Positions 52,951-62,384 of a stretch of DNA of 64,000 nucleotides are shown here, in pieces; positions within the stretch are counted from its first letter, which is position 1; each line of letters opens with the position of its first letter. The notes beneath the pieces were generated by a model. That model did not search any database, was not told the origin of the DNA, and saw only the letters and a list, made by a program, of their open reading frames with translations. The stretch covers positions 67,063 through 131,062 of the forward strand of contig NZ_JAOYTH010000018.1 of assembly GCF_025847205.1 (NCBI RefSeq), written 5' to 3'. The position numbers and the translations under genes were made by a program. The stretch comes from Pararhizobium sp. YC-54 (GTDB taxonomy: Bacteria > Pseudomonadota > Alphaproteobacteria > Rhizobiales > Rhizobiaceae).

Positions 52951-53003
52951 TTTGCGCAATTCCGGACGCAAAACCGCTATGCACTTTTACTGGCGTTACT
53001 CTA
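52951..53003. repeat. Rhizobial palindromic element with ACCGCT core, second copy
   Basis: Carries TTGCGCAATTCCGGACGCAA then AACCGCTATGCACTTTT, the same core as the element at 30.15-30.19 kb with different outer arms. It reaches the stop codon of the following minus-strand gene. The preceding ~220 bases to the immunity gene hold nothing recognisable. Confidence 0.55.
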
Positions 53004-54434
53004 ACCCGCTTCGCCTCTCGGCAGGACGTTCTGGTTCATGCGGAACAGATTGTGCGGATCATATCGCCGTTTGATCTCGCAGAGCCGCTGATAGTTGCTG
53101 CCATAGGCCGCCGCAACGCGATCCCCCTCGTCTTCCGGCATGAAATTGATGTAGGCCGTTCCGACCGAATAGGGTTTTGCGGCCTCGAAGAGCCGGCGCG
53201 CCCAACCGATACAAGCCTCGTCTCCCGCCGGTTCGCGCCAGCGCGCGTGCACATTCATGATGAAATGCGCGTTGCGTTGCGGGAAGGCAGTAGCGCCGGT
53301 TGCAATGCGGCCGGCAGCGCCGCCGACATGAGCGATGAAAATCTCGCATTCCGGCCCTGGCAGCCTGCGGACGGCATCAAGCAGAATTCCGATCGTCGTA
53401 TCGGAAAGCTCCATGAAATCATGGCTCTTCCAGTAGTTTCGCGCGCCGGGCGTCAGCAGCGGATCGAATGCCTGCTGCCAGCCGGCAAACGGACAGGGGC
53501 CGACGACGTCGGCGATCGGCTTGCCGATCGAGCGCAACCGGGCGGTGGCCGTTTCGGCTGAAGCGGCATCACCGCAATAACACATGGCGAGAACCAGCAC
53601 CTCCTTGCCGTGCCATTCCTCAGGCAGAAATGGCAGCGGTGGCGCAGCCCGCATCACCGCCCAGCAGGTCAGTTCGTCCGGCGCGGTTTCGAGCGCTTGC
53701 CGGTATTGTTCGAGCACCGTTTGCGCATCCTTAAACGGATGCACGACGAGACCGGCTGTAACCTGCGGGCCGAGATCGTGGAGCTTGAATTCGAATGCCG
53801 TGACGATGCCGAAATTCCCGCCGCCGCCCCTCAGCGCCCAGAATAGATCACTGTTTTCCGTCTCGCTGGCACGCACCAGATTGCCGTCTGCGGTGACAAC
53901 ATCGGCGCAGACGAGACTGTCGATCGTCAGGCCGAACTTGCGCGTGATCCAGCCGAAGCCGCCGCCCAGCGTCAGTCCGGCAATGCCCGTCGTCGAGTTG
54001 ATCCCGGTTGGCACCGCAAGTCCGAAGGACTGGGTTTCGCTGTCGACATCGGCCAGCGTCGCCCCGGGTTCGACCCAGGCACGCTTTGCCGCGACGTCGA
54101 CACGCACGGACTTCATCGGCGACAGGTCGATCATCAGGCCACCGTCACAGACCGCATTGCCGGCGATGTTGTGTCCGCCGCCACGCACCGCGACAAGCAA
54201 CCGGTTGTCGCGGGCAAAGCGCACGGCTCGAACAACGTCGGCAGCACCGGCGCATTGCACGATCAGGGCCGGCTTGCGGTCGATCATGCTGTTCCAGATG
54301 GCGCGCACTTCGTCATAGGACGCGTCGCCAGCATCCAGCAGGCTGCCGCGCTGTTGCCCCGCGAAAGCCTCGATGGCCGCCGCGCTCACGGTCGTGTTTC
54401 CTGCCTGCAGATTCATGAGGCTGATGTCGTTCAT
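53001..54434 (-). CDS. FAD-linked oxidase with BBE domain
   Basis: Flavoprotein of 477 residues of the berberine-bridge-enzyme-like/VAO family. The FAD-binding domain contains VAVRGGGHNIAGNAV (the His is the usual 8-alpha-FAD attachment site) and GLTLGGGFGWITRKFGLTID, followed by the substrate domain and a C-terminal BBE motif YGSNYQRLCEIKRRYDPHNLFRMNQN. No signal peptide. Substrates in bacteria are usually oligosaccharides or aromatic alcohols; none is indicated. GGAGGGG precedes the start. It converges on the toxin/immunity genes. Confidence 0.88.
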   Translation of the reverse strand: MNDISLMNLQAGNTTVSAAAIEAFAGQQRGSLLDAGDASYDEVRAIWNSMIDRKPALIVQCAGAADVVRAVRFARDNRLLVAVRGGGHNIAGNAVCDGGLMIDLSPMKSVRVDVAAKRAWVEPGATLADVDSETQSFGLAVPTGINSTTGIAGLTLGGGFGWITRKFGLTIDSLVCADVVTADGNLVRASETENSDLFWALRGGGGNFGIVTAFEFKLHDLGPQVTAGLVVHPFKDAQTVLEQYRQALETAPDELTCWAVMRAAPPLPFLPEEWHGKEVLVLAMCYCGDAASAETATARLRSIGKPIADVVGPCPFAGWQQAFDPLLTPGARNYWKSHDFMELSDTTIGILLDAVRRLPGPECEIFIAHVGGAAGRIATGATAFPQRNAHFIMNVHARWREPAGDEACIGWARRLFEAAKPYSVGTAYINFMPEDEGDRVAAAYGSNYQRLCEIKRRYDPHNLFRMNQNVLPRGEAG

Positions 54435-54590
54435 GACGTACCCCTCCAAGGGGGCCCCAAGCCCCAGCCCGCGTACTTTGCGCCTTTCTAATGAACGACG
54501 CAAGGCGGGGCGGCCTGAGTGCAATGAACGGTTGTCGATGGTGCAGAGGAGCCGCGGACGAACCGGCGTCCCAGGCGCCAGATAATAACT

Positions 54591-55352
54591 TCAGGCCACG
54601 CTTGCGTCCCGAACGAACCCCTTGCTCGCCACCATCAGGTTCTTCGTATAGTCTTCCTTGAGGCGGCCCGCCACGAGATCGGCTGACGACAGCCGTTCGA
54701 CGACCTTGCCGCCCTTCATCACCGCCAGCCGTTCGCACATATGGGTGACGACGCCGAGGTCGTGGCTGACCATGATATAGGTCAGCTTGCGGTCGCGTCG
54801 GACCTGTTCCAGGAGGTTGAGGACTTCGGCCTGGACAGAGGCATCGAGCGCCGAGGTCGGCTCGTCGAGCAGCATGATCTGCGGTTCGATGATCAGCGCC
54901 CGGGCAATGGCGATGCGCTGGCGCTGGCCGCCGGACAACTGGTGCGAATAGCGGAAGCGGAAGGAGGAACCGAGGCCGACCTCGTCGAGCGCCCGCAGGA
55001 TGCGGCGTTCGGCATCGGCGATGCCGTGAATGGCGAGCGGTTCCTGCAGCAACCGGTCGACCGTCTGGCGGGGATGCAGCGAACCATAGGGATCCTGGAA
55101 AACCATCTGCACCTGGCGATAGAAAGCCTTGTCTCGATACTTGACATCCAGCGGCTTGCCGTCAAGCACGATCCGGCCTGACGTTACCGGCGAGAGACCG
55201 GCCACGGCGCGCAACAGCGTCGATTTCCCGGATCCGGATTCGCCGACGAGGCCGAAGGATTCGCCCGGTTTCACATCGATGCTGACATTGTCGAGCGCCA
55301 GGAAATCGTCGAAGGAGACGGTCAGGTTTTCAGCCGAAACGATTGCCGTCAT
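54591..55352 (-). CDS. Dipeptide/oligopeptide ABC transporter ATPase (DppF-like)
   Basis: 253 residues with [27 protein letters not shown] and IMLLDEPTSALD. It lacks the C-terminal oligopeptide cap seen in longer OppF proteins. Last gene of a five-gene importer operon; the start overlaps the stop of the DppD-like gene (ATGA). Acts at the cytoplasmic face with its partner ATPase. Confidence 0.9.
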   Translation of the reverse strand: MTAIVSAENLTVSFDDFLALDNVSIDVKPGESFGLVGESGSGKSTLLRAVAGLSPVTSGRIVLDGKPLDVKYRDKAFYRQVQMVFQDPYGSLHPRQTVDRLLQEPLAIHGIADAERRILRALDEVGLGSSFRFRYSHQLSGGQRQRIAIARALIIEPQIMLLDEPTSALDASVQAEVLNLLEQVRRDRKLTYIMVSHDLGVVTHMCERLAVMKGGKVVERLSSADLVAGRLKEDYTKNLMVASKGFVRDASVA

Positions 55353-56182
55353 AGCGCCCACTCCGGCTGGCGGTCGAGCACGGGCAGCGGGTGCCTATCG
55401 GTGCCGAGCGTCGGCATGCAATTGAGCAGGCCTTGCGTATAGGGATGTTTCGCATTGCCGAGATCGGAGGCTGCCAGTTCCTCGACGATCTTGCCGGCAT
55501 ACATGACGATGACGCGGTCGCAGAAGGACGACACCAGCCGCAGGTCATGGGAGATGAAAATCAGCCCCATGCCGCGCTCGGCAACAAGCTTGTCGAGAAT
55601 GCCGAGCACCTCGAGCTGCACCGTCACATCGAGCGCCGAGGTCGGCTCGTCGGCGACCAGCAATTCGGGCCCGGCGATCAGCATCATGGCGATCATCGCC
55701 CGCTGGCCCATGCCGCCGGAGACTTCGTGCGGGTGAAGGTCGAAGACACGGCCGGCGTCGCGGATCTGCACAGCCTCCAGCATGGCAATGGCGCGGTCGC
55801 GGGCCTCGCGCTTGCCGACATTTTCATGCGTGCGCAGCGTCTCGACGATCTGGCGACCGATGCTCATGACCGGATTGAGCGAATATTTCGGGTCCTGCAG
55901 GATCATGGCGATGCGGCTGCCGCGCAGGCTTCGCCTGACCTTGGCCGGAGCCGTCAAAAGATCGATGCCGTCGAAATTCAGCGTGTTCGCCGATATCCTG
56001 GCATGCGCGGGCGTCAGCCCCATGATCGCCCTGCCCGTCTGGGATTTTCCCGAGCCGCTTTCACCGACGATGCCAAGCCGTTCGCGGCCAAGTTTGAAGG
56101 AAACGCCACGCACGGCCTCGATCAGGCCCGTGCGGGTGGGAAAAGAGACCCTGAGGTTATCGACCGTCAGCATCGTGCTCAT
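55349..56182 (-). CDS. Dipeptide/oligopeptide ABC transporter ATPase (DppD-like)
   Basis: 277 residues: GESGSGKSQT as Walker A, HEVSGGMGQRAMIAMMLIAG as signature (GGMGQR variant common in DppD), LLVADEPTSALD as Walker B. The C-terminal HPYTQGLLNCMPTL motif marks the oligopeptide family. Start overlaps the permease stop (ATGA). Confidence 0.9.
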   Translation of the reverse strand: MSTMLTVDNLRVSFPTRTGLIEAVRGVSFKLGRERLGIVGESGSGKSQTGRAIMGLTPAHARISANTLNFDGIDLLTAPAKVRRSLRGSRIAMILQDPKYSLNPVMSIGRQIVETLRTHENVGKREARDRAIAMLEAVQIRDAGRVFDLHPHEVSGGMGQRAMIAMMLIAGPELLVADEPTSALDVTVQLEVLGILDKLVAERGMGLIFISHDLRLVSSFCDRVIVMYAGKIVEELAASDLGNAKHPYTQGLLNCMPTLGTDRHPLPVLDRQPEWAL

Positions 56183-57114
56183 TGGCCGCTCTCCCGTGGA
56201 TCGAGCGCATCGCGCAGGCCGTCGCCCAGAAGATTGAAGCCGAGGCTGACGATGAGGATGGCGATGCCGGGCATGGTGGCGACCCACCACTGGTCAAGGA
56301 TAAACCGGCGGCCGGACGCAATCATCGCGCCCCATTCCGGCAACGGCGGCTGTGCGCCAAGGCCAAGAAAGCCAAGGCCGGCGGCGGTGAGGATAATACC
56401 CGCCATATCAAGCGTGACGCGGACGATCAGCGACGAAACGCACATCGGCATGACATGCCTGAGCACGATGCGGAACGGCGACGCCCCCATCAGTCGCACG
56501 GCGGCAATATAGTCGGAGTTGCGCACGCTGAGCGTCTCGGCGCGGGCGATGCGGGCATAGGGCGGCCAGGAGGTGATGGCGATGGCGAGGATGGCGTTTT
56601 CGATGCCCGGTCCCATCGCAGCCACGAAGGCGAGCGCCAGCACCAGCTTCGGGAACGCAAGGAAGATGTCGGTGATCCGCATCAGCACCGCATCGACCCA
56701 GCCGCCGGCATAGCCGGAGACGGCACCGACCAGGAGGCCGATCGGCGCGGCGATGATCGCAACGAGGACGATGACCAGCAATGTCAGCCGCGATCCATGC
56801 AGCAGGCGCGAGAGAATATCCCTGCCCTGATCGTCGGTGCCGAGCAGATAGCCCTCGCTTCCCGGTGGCAACAGCCGCGCACCGCCGAGATCGCCGATCA
56901 CGGGCGAATGCGGCGCCAGCACATCGGCAAAGATCGCGATGAGGATGAGCAGAAGGATGATGCAGAGACCGGCAACGGCAAGCCTGTTGGCCGAGAACCG
57001 CTGCCAGGTCATGTAGGCGCGGCCGAGACGAGCCTGCAGGCGCGATTGCGGCCTGTCGGACATCAGCCATTGGCGGCGGGTCATAGGACTGGTTTGGAGG
57101 CTGGACTGGCTCAT
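56179..57114 (-). CDS. Dipeptide ABC transporter permease (DppC-like)
   Basis: Inner-membrane permease of 311 residues. N-terminal cytoplasmic segment, then LAVAGLCIILLLILIAIFAD and the DppC signature LGTDDQGRDILSRLLHGSR. The coupling loop is in ARAETLSVRNSDYIAAVRLMGAS. Overlaps both neighbours by four bases, indicating tight co-translation. Confidence 0.92.
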   Translation of the reverse strand: MSQSSLQTSPMTRRQWLMSDRPQSRLQARLGRAYMTWQRFSANRLAVAGLCIILLLILIAIFADVLAPHSPVIGDLGGARLLPPGSEGYLLGTDDQGRDILSRLLHGSRLTLLVIVLVAIIAAPIGLLVGAVSGYAGGWVDAVLMRITDIFLAFPKLVLALAFVAAMGPGIENAILAIAITSWPPYARIARAETLSVRNSDYIAAVRLMGASPFRIVLRHVMPMCVSSLIVRVTLDMAGIILTAAGLGFLGLGAQPPLPEWGAMIASGRRFILDQWWVATMPGIAILIVSLGFNLLGDGLRDALDPRESGQ

Positions 57115-58178
57115 CGCGCGCGCGTCCTTGGGTCAAGTGTCCGGTAGAGAAGATCGGACAGGATATTGATGGCGATGAAGACGGAACCGATAACGATGGT
57201 GCCGCCCAAAACCGCGTTCATGTCGGCATTCTGCAGCGAATTGGTGATGTAGAGCCCGAGGCCCGGCCAGGCAAAGACCGTCTCGGTCAGGACAGAGCCT
57301 TCGAGAAGCCCGGCATAGGACAGCGCAATCACCGTCACCAGCGGCACGGCGGCATTGCGCAGGGCGTGGCCCCAGATGATCCGGGTTTCCGACAGGCCCT
57401 TGGCACGCGCCGCGACGATATACTCCTGCCCGAGTTCGTTGAGCATGAAGCTGCGGGTCATGCGGCTGATATAGGCAAGCGAGAAATAACCAAGCAGGCC
57501 TGCCGGTAGAATGATGTGGCGGAAGACATCGCGGAACACGTCCCACTGCCCCTGCCAGAAAGAATCCAGCAGATAGAGGCCGGTCACCGGCGTAAAACTG
57601 TATTCGTAGACAATATCGATGCGACCCGGATAGGCGACCCATCTGAGCTTGGCGTAGAAGAACAAAAGCGACAGCAAAGCCAGCCAGAAGATCGGCACGG
57701 AATAGCCGACAAGCCCGACGACGCGAACGATCTGGTCGGCGATCGAGCCGCGCTTGACGGCTGCAAGCACACCGAGCGGCACGCCGAAAAGACTGCCGAT
57801 GATGGTGCCCAGCGTCGCAAGTTCCAGAGTGGCGGGGAAGACGCGGCGGATATCGGCCATCACGGGATTGGTCGTCAGAACCGAGGTGCCGAAATTGCCC
57901 GTTAGAGCATCCTGGACATAGATGAAAAATTGCACGTAAAGCGGCTTGTTGAAGCCCATCAGCTCGCGCGTCCGTTCGACGACATGCGCTGGCGCCCGGT
58001 CGCCGAGAACGGCGAGCACCGGGTCGATCGGAATGACGCGGCCGATGAAGAAGGTCACGGCCAGAAGTCCGAGATAGGTCGTGACGATGATGACCAGGAA
58101 GCGCAAGATGCTCTTTGCCCAGCCGTTGGCGCGGGCGCGTGTGCGCCCGGCCGTTGGTACTGTTTGGGGAATGCTCAC
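57111..58178 (-). CDS. Dipeptide ABC transporter permease (DppB-like)
   Basis: Inner-membrane permease of 355 residues with six membrane helices; typical blocks are PATLELATLGTIIGSLFGVPLG and RMTRSFMLNELGQEYIVAARAKGLSE-type coupling loop, ending in LSDLLYRTLDPRTR. Located 14 bases after the binding-protein gene. Confidence 0.92.
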   Translation of the reverse strand: MSIPQTVPTAGRTRARANGWAKSILRFLVIIVTTYLGLLAVTFFIGRVIPIDPVLAVLGDRAPAHVVERTRELMGFNKPLYVQFFIYVQDALTGNFGTSVLTTNPVMADIRRVFPATLELATLGTIIGSLFGVPLGVLAAVKRGSIADQIVRVVGLVGYSVPIFWLALLSLLFFYAKLRWVAYPGRIDIVYEYSFTPVTGLYLLDSFWQGQWDVFRDVFRHIILPAGLLGYFSLAYISRMTRSFMLNELGQEYIVAARAKGLSETRIIWGHALRNAAVPLVTVIALSYAGLLEGSVLTETVFAWPGLGLYITNSLQNADMNAVLGGTIVIGSVFIAINILSDLLYRTLDPRTRAR

Positions 58179-58192
58179 CGGCTATCTCCGGG

Positions 58193-59836
58193 TCAATCCT
58201 TGGAAACCGTGAAGACGTAGTTGGTATCGAAGCTCGGCCCGAGCTTGAACCCCTTCACATTGGCGCGGATACCTGCAACTTCCGTCTGCTGGAAGATGAT
58301 CACGAACGGGCTCTTCTCAAGCACCTTCTTCTGCAGGTCCTGGTACATTTCAGCGCGCTTGGCCGCATCCTTTTCGAGAAGGGCAGCCTTACTCTGTTCA
58401 GTCCATTCCTTCGGAACATCCCAGGTGTTGCGCCAGGCGAGCGTCTTGTTCTTGCCTTCGTCGGAATTGTCCGGGTTGACGGTGAAGGTCTCGGCATTCG
58501 AGTTCGGATCGAAGTAATCCTGACCCCACTGACCGATATAGATGTCGTGCGTGCGGGCGCGGTACTTGGTCAGCGTCTGCTTGCCGTCGCCGGGGATGAT
58601 TTCCATCTTGATGTTGGCCTGGGCCAGCGTCTGCTGGATGGATTCGGCAATACCCGTGATCGGCTGGGTGTTGCGCACGTCCATCGTCACCGAGAAACCA
58701 TCGGCAAGACCGGCCTTGGCCAACAGTTCCTTGGCCTTGGCGACATCGAGCTTGTAGGGATTTTCCGGCAGTTCACCCAGAACGCCCTTCGGCAGGAAGC
58801 TCTGATGGATTTCGCCGATGCCCTTGATCAGGGTCGAGCCGATCGCATCGTAATCGACCAGATACTTGAAGGCTTCCGCCACTTCCGGCTTTGCCAGATT
58901 GGCGTTCTTCTGGTTGAGGCTGAAGTAATAGACCGTGCCCTTCGGGGCGTTGGTGGTGGCAAGCTCGGCATTCTTCGACACCGCATCGTAGTCACCCGGC
59001 TCGAGATTACGCGCCACGTCGATGTCGCCGGCTTCGAGTGCCAGGCGCTGGCCGGAGCTTTCCTTCATGTGGCGATAGATGACGCGGGCAAGCGGCGTCT
59101 TTTCACCGTAGTAATTGTCGTTGCGCTCCATGACGACAACTTCGTTGGCGCGCCACTCGCGCATCTTGAAGGCGCCCGAACCGGCATAATTGGTCTTCAG
59201 CCATTCATTGCCGAAGTCGTTGTCGTATTTGTATTCGGCAGACGGCGTGACCGCGGCCACATGTTCGAGAACCAGCTTCTTGTCGACGACGGCGCCGACG
59301 GTCGCCGTCAGGCAGTTGAGGACAAAGCTTGGCGCGTAGCCCTTGTCGACCGTGAAGGTGAAAGTATTGGCGTCGGTCGCCCTGGCCTTTTCCGCGACAT
59401 TGTCGCCGGTCAGGCCGAACTGCGTGAGGATGAAGGCGGGGCTCTTGTCGAGCTTGACGACACGCTCGATGGAGTAAGCGACATCCTCAGCCGTCACGGG
59501 ATTGCCGGAGGCAAATTTCGCGTCGGGCTTCAGCTTGAACGTGTAGGTCAGGCCGTCATCGGAGACGGTCCAGCTTTCGGCGAGATCGCCGACGACCTTG
59601 GATGTGTCGTTGATATCGAGGCGAACGAGATAGCTATAGGTATTGGCCGTGACTTCGGCGGTCGACAGTTCGAACGCCTCGCCCGGATCCATGGTGATGA
59701 TGTCGTCGATCGCCCAGCCTTCGACCAATGTATCAGCCGGCGTTTCGGCGAAAGCGGGCGCACCCGCCATCAAGATCAGCGACATGGCAGCGCCTGCCGT
59801 CAACATTCGGACATGCCTGTTCAGTGAATGCATCAT
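58193..59836 (-). CDS. Peptide ABC transporter substrate-binding protein (family 5)
   Basis: Periplasmic binding protein of 547 residues with a Sec signal peptide (LTAGAAMSLILMAGAPAFA). Family-5 blocks include LAESWTVSDDGLTYTFKLKP, AEDVAYSIERVV and GSGAFKMREWRANEVVVMERN. With a dipeptidase gene just upstream, the likely ligands are dipeptides, possibly D-amino-acid-containing or cell-wall peptides. A GGAACG sequence precedes the double ATG start. Confidence 0.92.
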   Translation of the reverse strand: MMHSLNRHVRMLTAGAAMSLILMAGAPAFAETPADTLVEGWAIDDIITMDPGEAFELSTAEVTANTYSYLVRLDINDTSKVVGDLAESWTVSDDGLTYTFKLKPDAKFASGNPVTAEDVAYSIERVVKLDKSPAFILTQFGLTGDNVAEKARATDANTFTFTVDKGYAPSFVLNCLTATVGAVVDKKLVLEHVAAVTPSAEYKYDNDFGNEWLKTNYAGSGAFKMREWRANEVVVMERNDNYYGEKTPLARVIYRHMKESSGQRLALEAGDIDVARNLEPGDYDAVSKNAELATTNAPKGTVYYFSLNQKNANLAKPEVAEAFKYLVDYDAIGSTLIKGIGEIHQSFLPKGVLGELPENPYKLDVAKAKELLAKAGLADGFSVTMDVRNTQPITGIAESIQQTLAQANIKMEIIPGDGKQTLTKYRARTHDIYIGQWGQDYFDPNSNAETFTVNPDNSDEGKNKTLAWRNTWDVPKEWTEQSKAALLEKDAAKRAEMYQDLQKKVLEKSPFVIIFQQTEVAGIRANVKGFKLGPSFDTNYVFTVSKD

Positions 59837-59883
59837 CGTTCCGTTCCCTTTTTTTGAGCCCGCAATGGGCCTTTGTTTTCAGT

Positions 59884-60939
59884 TCAAGCGGCTTCGTGCC
59901 AGGCCTGAGCCAAAACCCTCAGCCAGTTTTCCCGGCATATTTTCGTGAGTTCAGCGTCACCATATCCGGCCTCCCGAAGGGCAGCAATCAGGCTCTGGTT
60001 ACCAGCCGCGTCGGTTATTCCTTCCGGAATGGTTGCACCGTCGAAATCGGATCCAAGCGCCACGCAATCGATGCCCATGCGTTCGACCATGTAGTCGACA
60101 TGCCGGACCATATCGGAGATCGGCGTATTGGCGTTTTCCAGCCCGTCGGGCCGCAGCATCGTGGTCGCATAGTTCAGCCCGGCCAGACCCTTGCTGTCGC
60201 GGATGGCATCCATCTGGCGGTCCGTCAGGTTACGGGCAACAGCGGTCAGGGAATGCGCATTGGAGTGGCTGGCGATCAGCGGCTGGTCGGTGGTCTTCGC
60301 CACGTCCCAGAACCCCTTTTCGGTGATGTGGGCGAGATCGATGAGAATGCCGAGACGGTTGCATTCACGCACCAGATCGAAGCCGGCATCGGTGAGGCCA
60401 GGCCCGGTATCCGGGCCCATCGGAAAGGCAAACGGCACGCCATGGCCAAAGATGTTGTTGCGGCTCCAGACCGGGCCAAGCGAACGCAATCCGGCAGCGT
60501 GGAATGTTTCAAGCGCGGTGAGATCGGCACCAATCGCCTCGCAGCCTTCCATGTGGAGCACCGCGGCAAAGATGCCCTTTTCCATCGCCGCGCGGATATC
60601 GGCGGTCGAACGGCAAAGCTTCCAGGCACCGGCACGATCGAGCCGAAGGGCGATGGCGGTGAACTCCAGCGCAATATCGAGAGACGGCTGCCGCTCCAGC
60701 GGCTCGGACAGCTGCGTCGCATAGTGGCCGTTCTCGTCAGGCGTCTTCAATATGAGCTGGTCGGAGGGAATGTAGATCGCCGACAGTCCGCCGGCGAGGC
60801 CGCCCTTCCTGGCGCGCGGGCCATCGATATGGCCTTCCGTTGTTCCTTCGGAAAACTCAACAACCGGGTCAGCGCCATTTTTGGCGTTGCTCCACAGTCT
60901 CAGCAACACATCGTTGTGGCCGTCGAAAACCGCCTGCAT
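59884..60939 (-). CDS. Membrane dipeptidase family M19 enzyme
   Basis: Zinc dipeptidase of 351 residues. Metal ligands are visible: GHNDV at the N-terminus, the bridging Glu in LHMEGCEAIG, His residues in IDLAHITEKG and ASHSNAHSLT, and Asp in ALGSDFDGA. No signal peptide, so it acts in the cytosol on imported dipeptides, as expected next to a dipeptide importer; M19 enzymes tolerate D-residues at the second position. First gene of the minus-strand operon. Confidence 0.92.
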   Translation of the reverse strand: MQAVFDGHNDVLLRLWSNAKNGADPVVEFSEGTTEGHIDGPRARKGGLAGGLSAIYIPSDQLILKTPDENGHYATQLSEPLERQPSLDIALEFTAIALRLDRAGAWKLCRSTADIRAAMEKGIFAAVLHMEGCEAIGADLTALETFHAAGLRSLGPVWSRNNIFGHGVPFAFPMGPDTGPGLTDAGFDLVRECNRLGILIDLAHITEKGFWDVAKTTDQPLIASHSNAHSLTAVARNLTDRQMDAIRDSKGLAGLNYATTMLRPDGLENANTPISDMVRHVDYMVERMGIDCVALGSDFDGATIPEGITDAAGNQSLIAALREAGYGDAELTKICRENWLRVLAQAWHEAA

Positions 60940-61241
60940 TCAAAAAGATCCCGTCCTGCCTGATAGGTCTATCGGCGTGAGCCAATTTTTGTCCGATTGG
61001 TCAAGAACGCGATGCTAGTCAAACATATGACAAATAACAATGCGGCTTCTGCAAATTTCAACAAGCGAAAAAACAATGATGGTATAACGGCTTACCCGCT
61101 TCTCTGGAGCAAGGCCCGGGCCTGCAGAACGGCAAGAGCGCGGATGCTTGTCTCTTTAAAAAATGCAGGAAACCAAAAAATCAAATGTCCTCCTGTTGGA
61201 AAATCTGGCATTGCAGGATCGGGAAACCAAGGAGGGCTGCC
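60940..61241. promoter_or_regulatory. Divergent intergenic region upstream of the dipeptidase operon
   Basis: About 300 bases between the dipeptidase gene and a plus-strand leader ORF. GTCA (61018-61021) and TGAC (61028-61031) around six bases form a short operator-like palindrome, and minus-strand TTGACT/TTGACC boxes lie beside it, but no full promoter stands out. The rest is AT-rich without recognisable signals. Confidence 0.35.
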
Positions 61242-61301
61242 ATGGGCAAGGAACCGCGCCAGAAGCTTGCAATGCAGGCTTTCATGACGGCTGCTCATTG
61301 A
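61242..61301 (+). CDS. 19-residue leader ORF coupled to the DUF4105 gene
   Basis: Encodes MGKEPRQKLAMQAFMTAAH. It has a strong ribosome site (AAGGAGGG, optimal spacing) while the next gene has none, and its stop overlaps that gene's ATG (TGATG). Ribosomes ending here would restart on the downstream gene. The peptide is basic and amphipathic; it may be regulatory or only a coupling device. Could also be a remnant of a longer gene. Confidence 0.5.
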   Translation: MGKEPRQKLAMQAFMTAAH

Positions 61302-62344
61302 TGAGCGCACCGGTTCAACGCCCTCGCTTTCACCTCCTCGGCATCATCGTGCGGGTGATTTCGACGCTTGCCATTCTTAGCTTCGCAGTCTGGGGGACGA
61401 TGGCACTGTTCTATCAGGCGCCCGGCCCGGCCCCGGTCAGGATGCTCATCGCAGCGCTATGGGCCATCTCCTCGCTTCTGGCGCTCTATGCCTATGTCCG
61501 CTGGCATTCGCGCCTTGCAGCGCTGATCTACCCGTTGATGATCGCCGCCCTGTTGTTCTGGTGGAACGCCATACCGGCGAGCAACAGCCGCGACTGGGCG
61601 GACGAGGTCGCCCATATCGTCGCAGGCGTCGTCAACGGCCCTGAAGTCACCCTTGCCAATGTCCGCAGTTTCGACTGGCGGACGTCGACGGACTACACGG
61701 TACGCTGGGAGAACCGGACCTATGATCTTGACAAGCTCGCCTCGGCCGATCTGCTGCTCTCCTATTGGTCAAGCCCGGCGATTGCCCATACGCTCGTCTC
61801 CTTCGGCTTCGACGATGGCCAGTTCGTCACCTTCTCGGTGGAGATCCGCAAGGAGCGACATGAGGGCTTTTCGGAGATCGGCGGGTTCTTCAAGGAATTC
61901 GAGATGAGCGTCATTGCCGCCGACGAACGCGATATCGTCAGAGTGCGCACCAATATCCGCAAGGAGGACGTCTACCTCTACCGCCTCAGCATGCCAAAGC
62001 CGAGGATGCGCTCGCTGTTCCTGTCCTATGTCGATACGGCCAACGGCCTCAACGAAACACCGCAATATTACAATACGATCACCGCCAATTGCACGACGAT
62101 CGTCTTTTCCATGATCAACCATATCGTCTCCGGCGTCCTGCCACTGGATTACCGGTTGATCTTTTCAGGCTACCTGCCCTCCTACATCATCGACGTGAAT
62201 GGCTTCACGCCCGGCTTTACGCTGGAGCAACTGCAAAGCGGCGGAGCCATCAGCGCGCGGGCGCAGGCCACCGGCAATGCGGCCGATTTCTCCCGCCGAA
62301 TTCGAGAGGGCGTGCCGGGCATAGCCCCTTTGCCGCAGCCATGA
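61301..62344 (+). CDS. DUF4105 membrane-anchored protein (Lnb N-terminal-like)
   Basis: 347 residues. Three hydrophobic segments in the first ~100 residues (GIIVRVISTLAILSFAVWGT, MLIAALWAISSLLALYAYV, LIYPLMIAALLFWW) are followed by a periplasmic domain with FDWRTSTDYTVRWENRTYDL, SSPAIAHTLVSFGFDDGQ and YNTITANCTTIVFSM, typical of DUF4105, which has a conserved Cys (here in NCTT) and His as in papain-like folds. A related domain is the N-terminal part of the lipoprotein N-acyltransferase Lnb. The start is fixed by overlap with the leader ORF; a longer frame upstream lacks features. Confidence 0.8.
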   Translation: MSAPVQRPRFHLLGIIVRVISTLAILSFAVWGTMALFYQAPGPAPVRMLIAALWAISSLLALYAYVRWHSRLAALIYPLMIAALLFWWNAIPASNSRDWADEVAHIVAGVVNGPEVTLANVRSFDWRTSTDYTVRWENRTYDLDKLASADLLLSYWSSPAIAHTLVSFGFDDGQFVTFSVEIRKERHEGFSEIGGFFKEFEMSVIAADERDIVRVRTNIRKEDVYLYRLSMPKPRMRSLFLSYVDTANGLNETPQYYNTITANCTTIVFSMINHIVSGVLPLDYRLIFSGYLPSYIIDVNGFTPGFTLEQLQSGGAISARAQATGNAADFSRRIREGVPGIAPLPQP

Positions 62345-62384
62345 TGCGTCTTAAACTGGAACCGCAGACAACAGGGATATCCGC

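Noticed and set aside
47990..53010. tRNA-Arg as an integration site for a mobile island
   Set aside because: No integrase and no second copy of the tRNA 3' end were found downstream, so only a variable locus is proposed.
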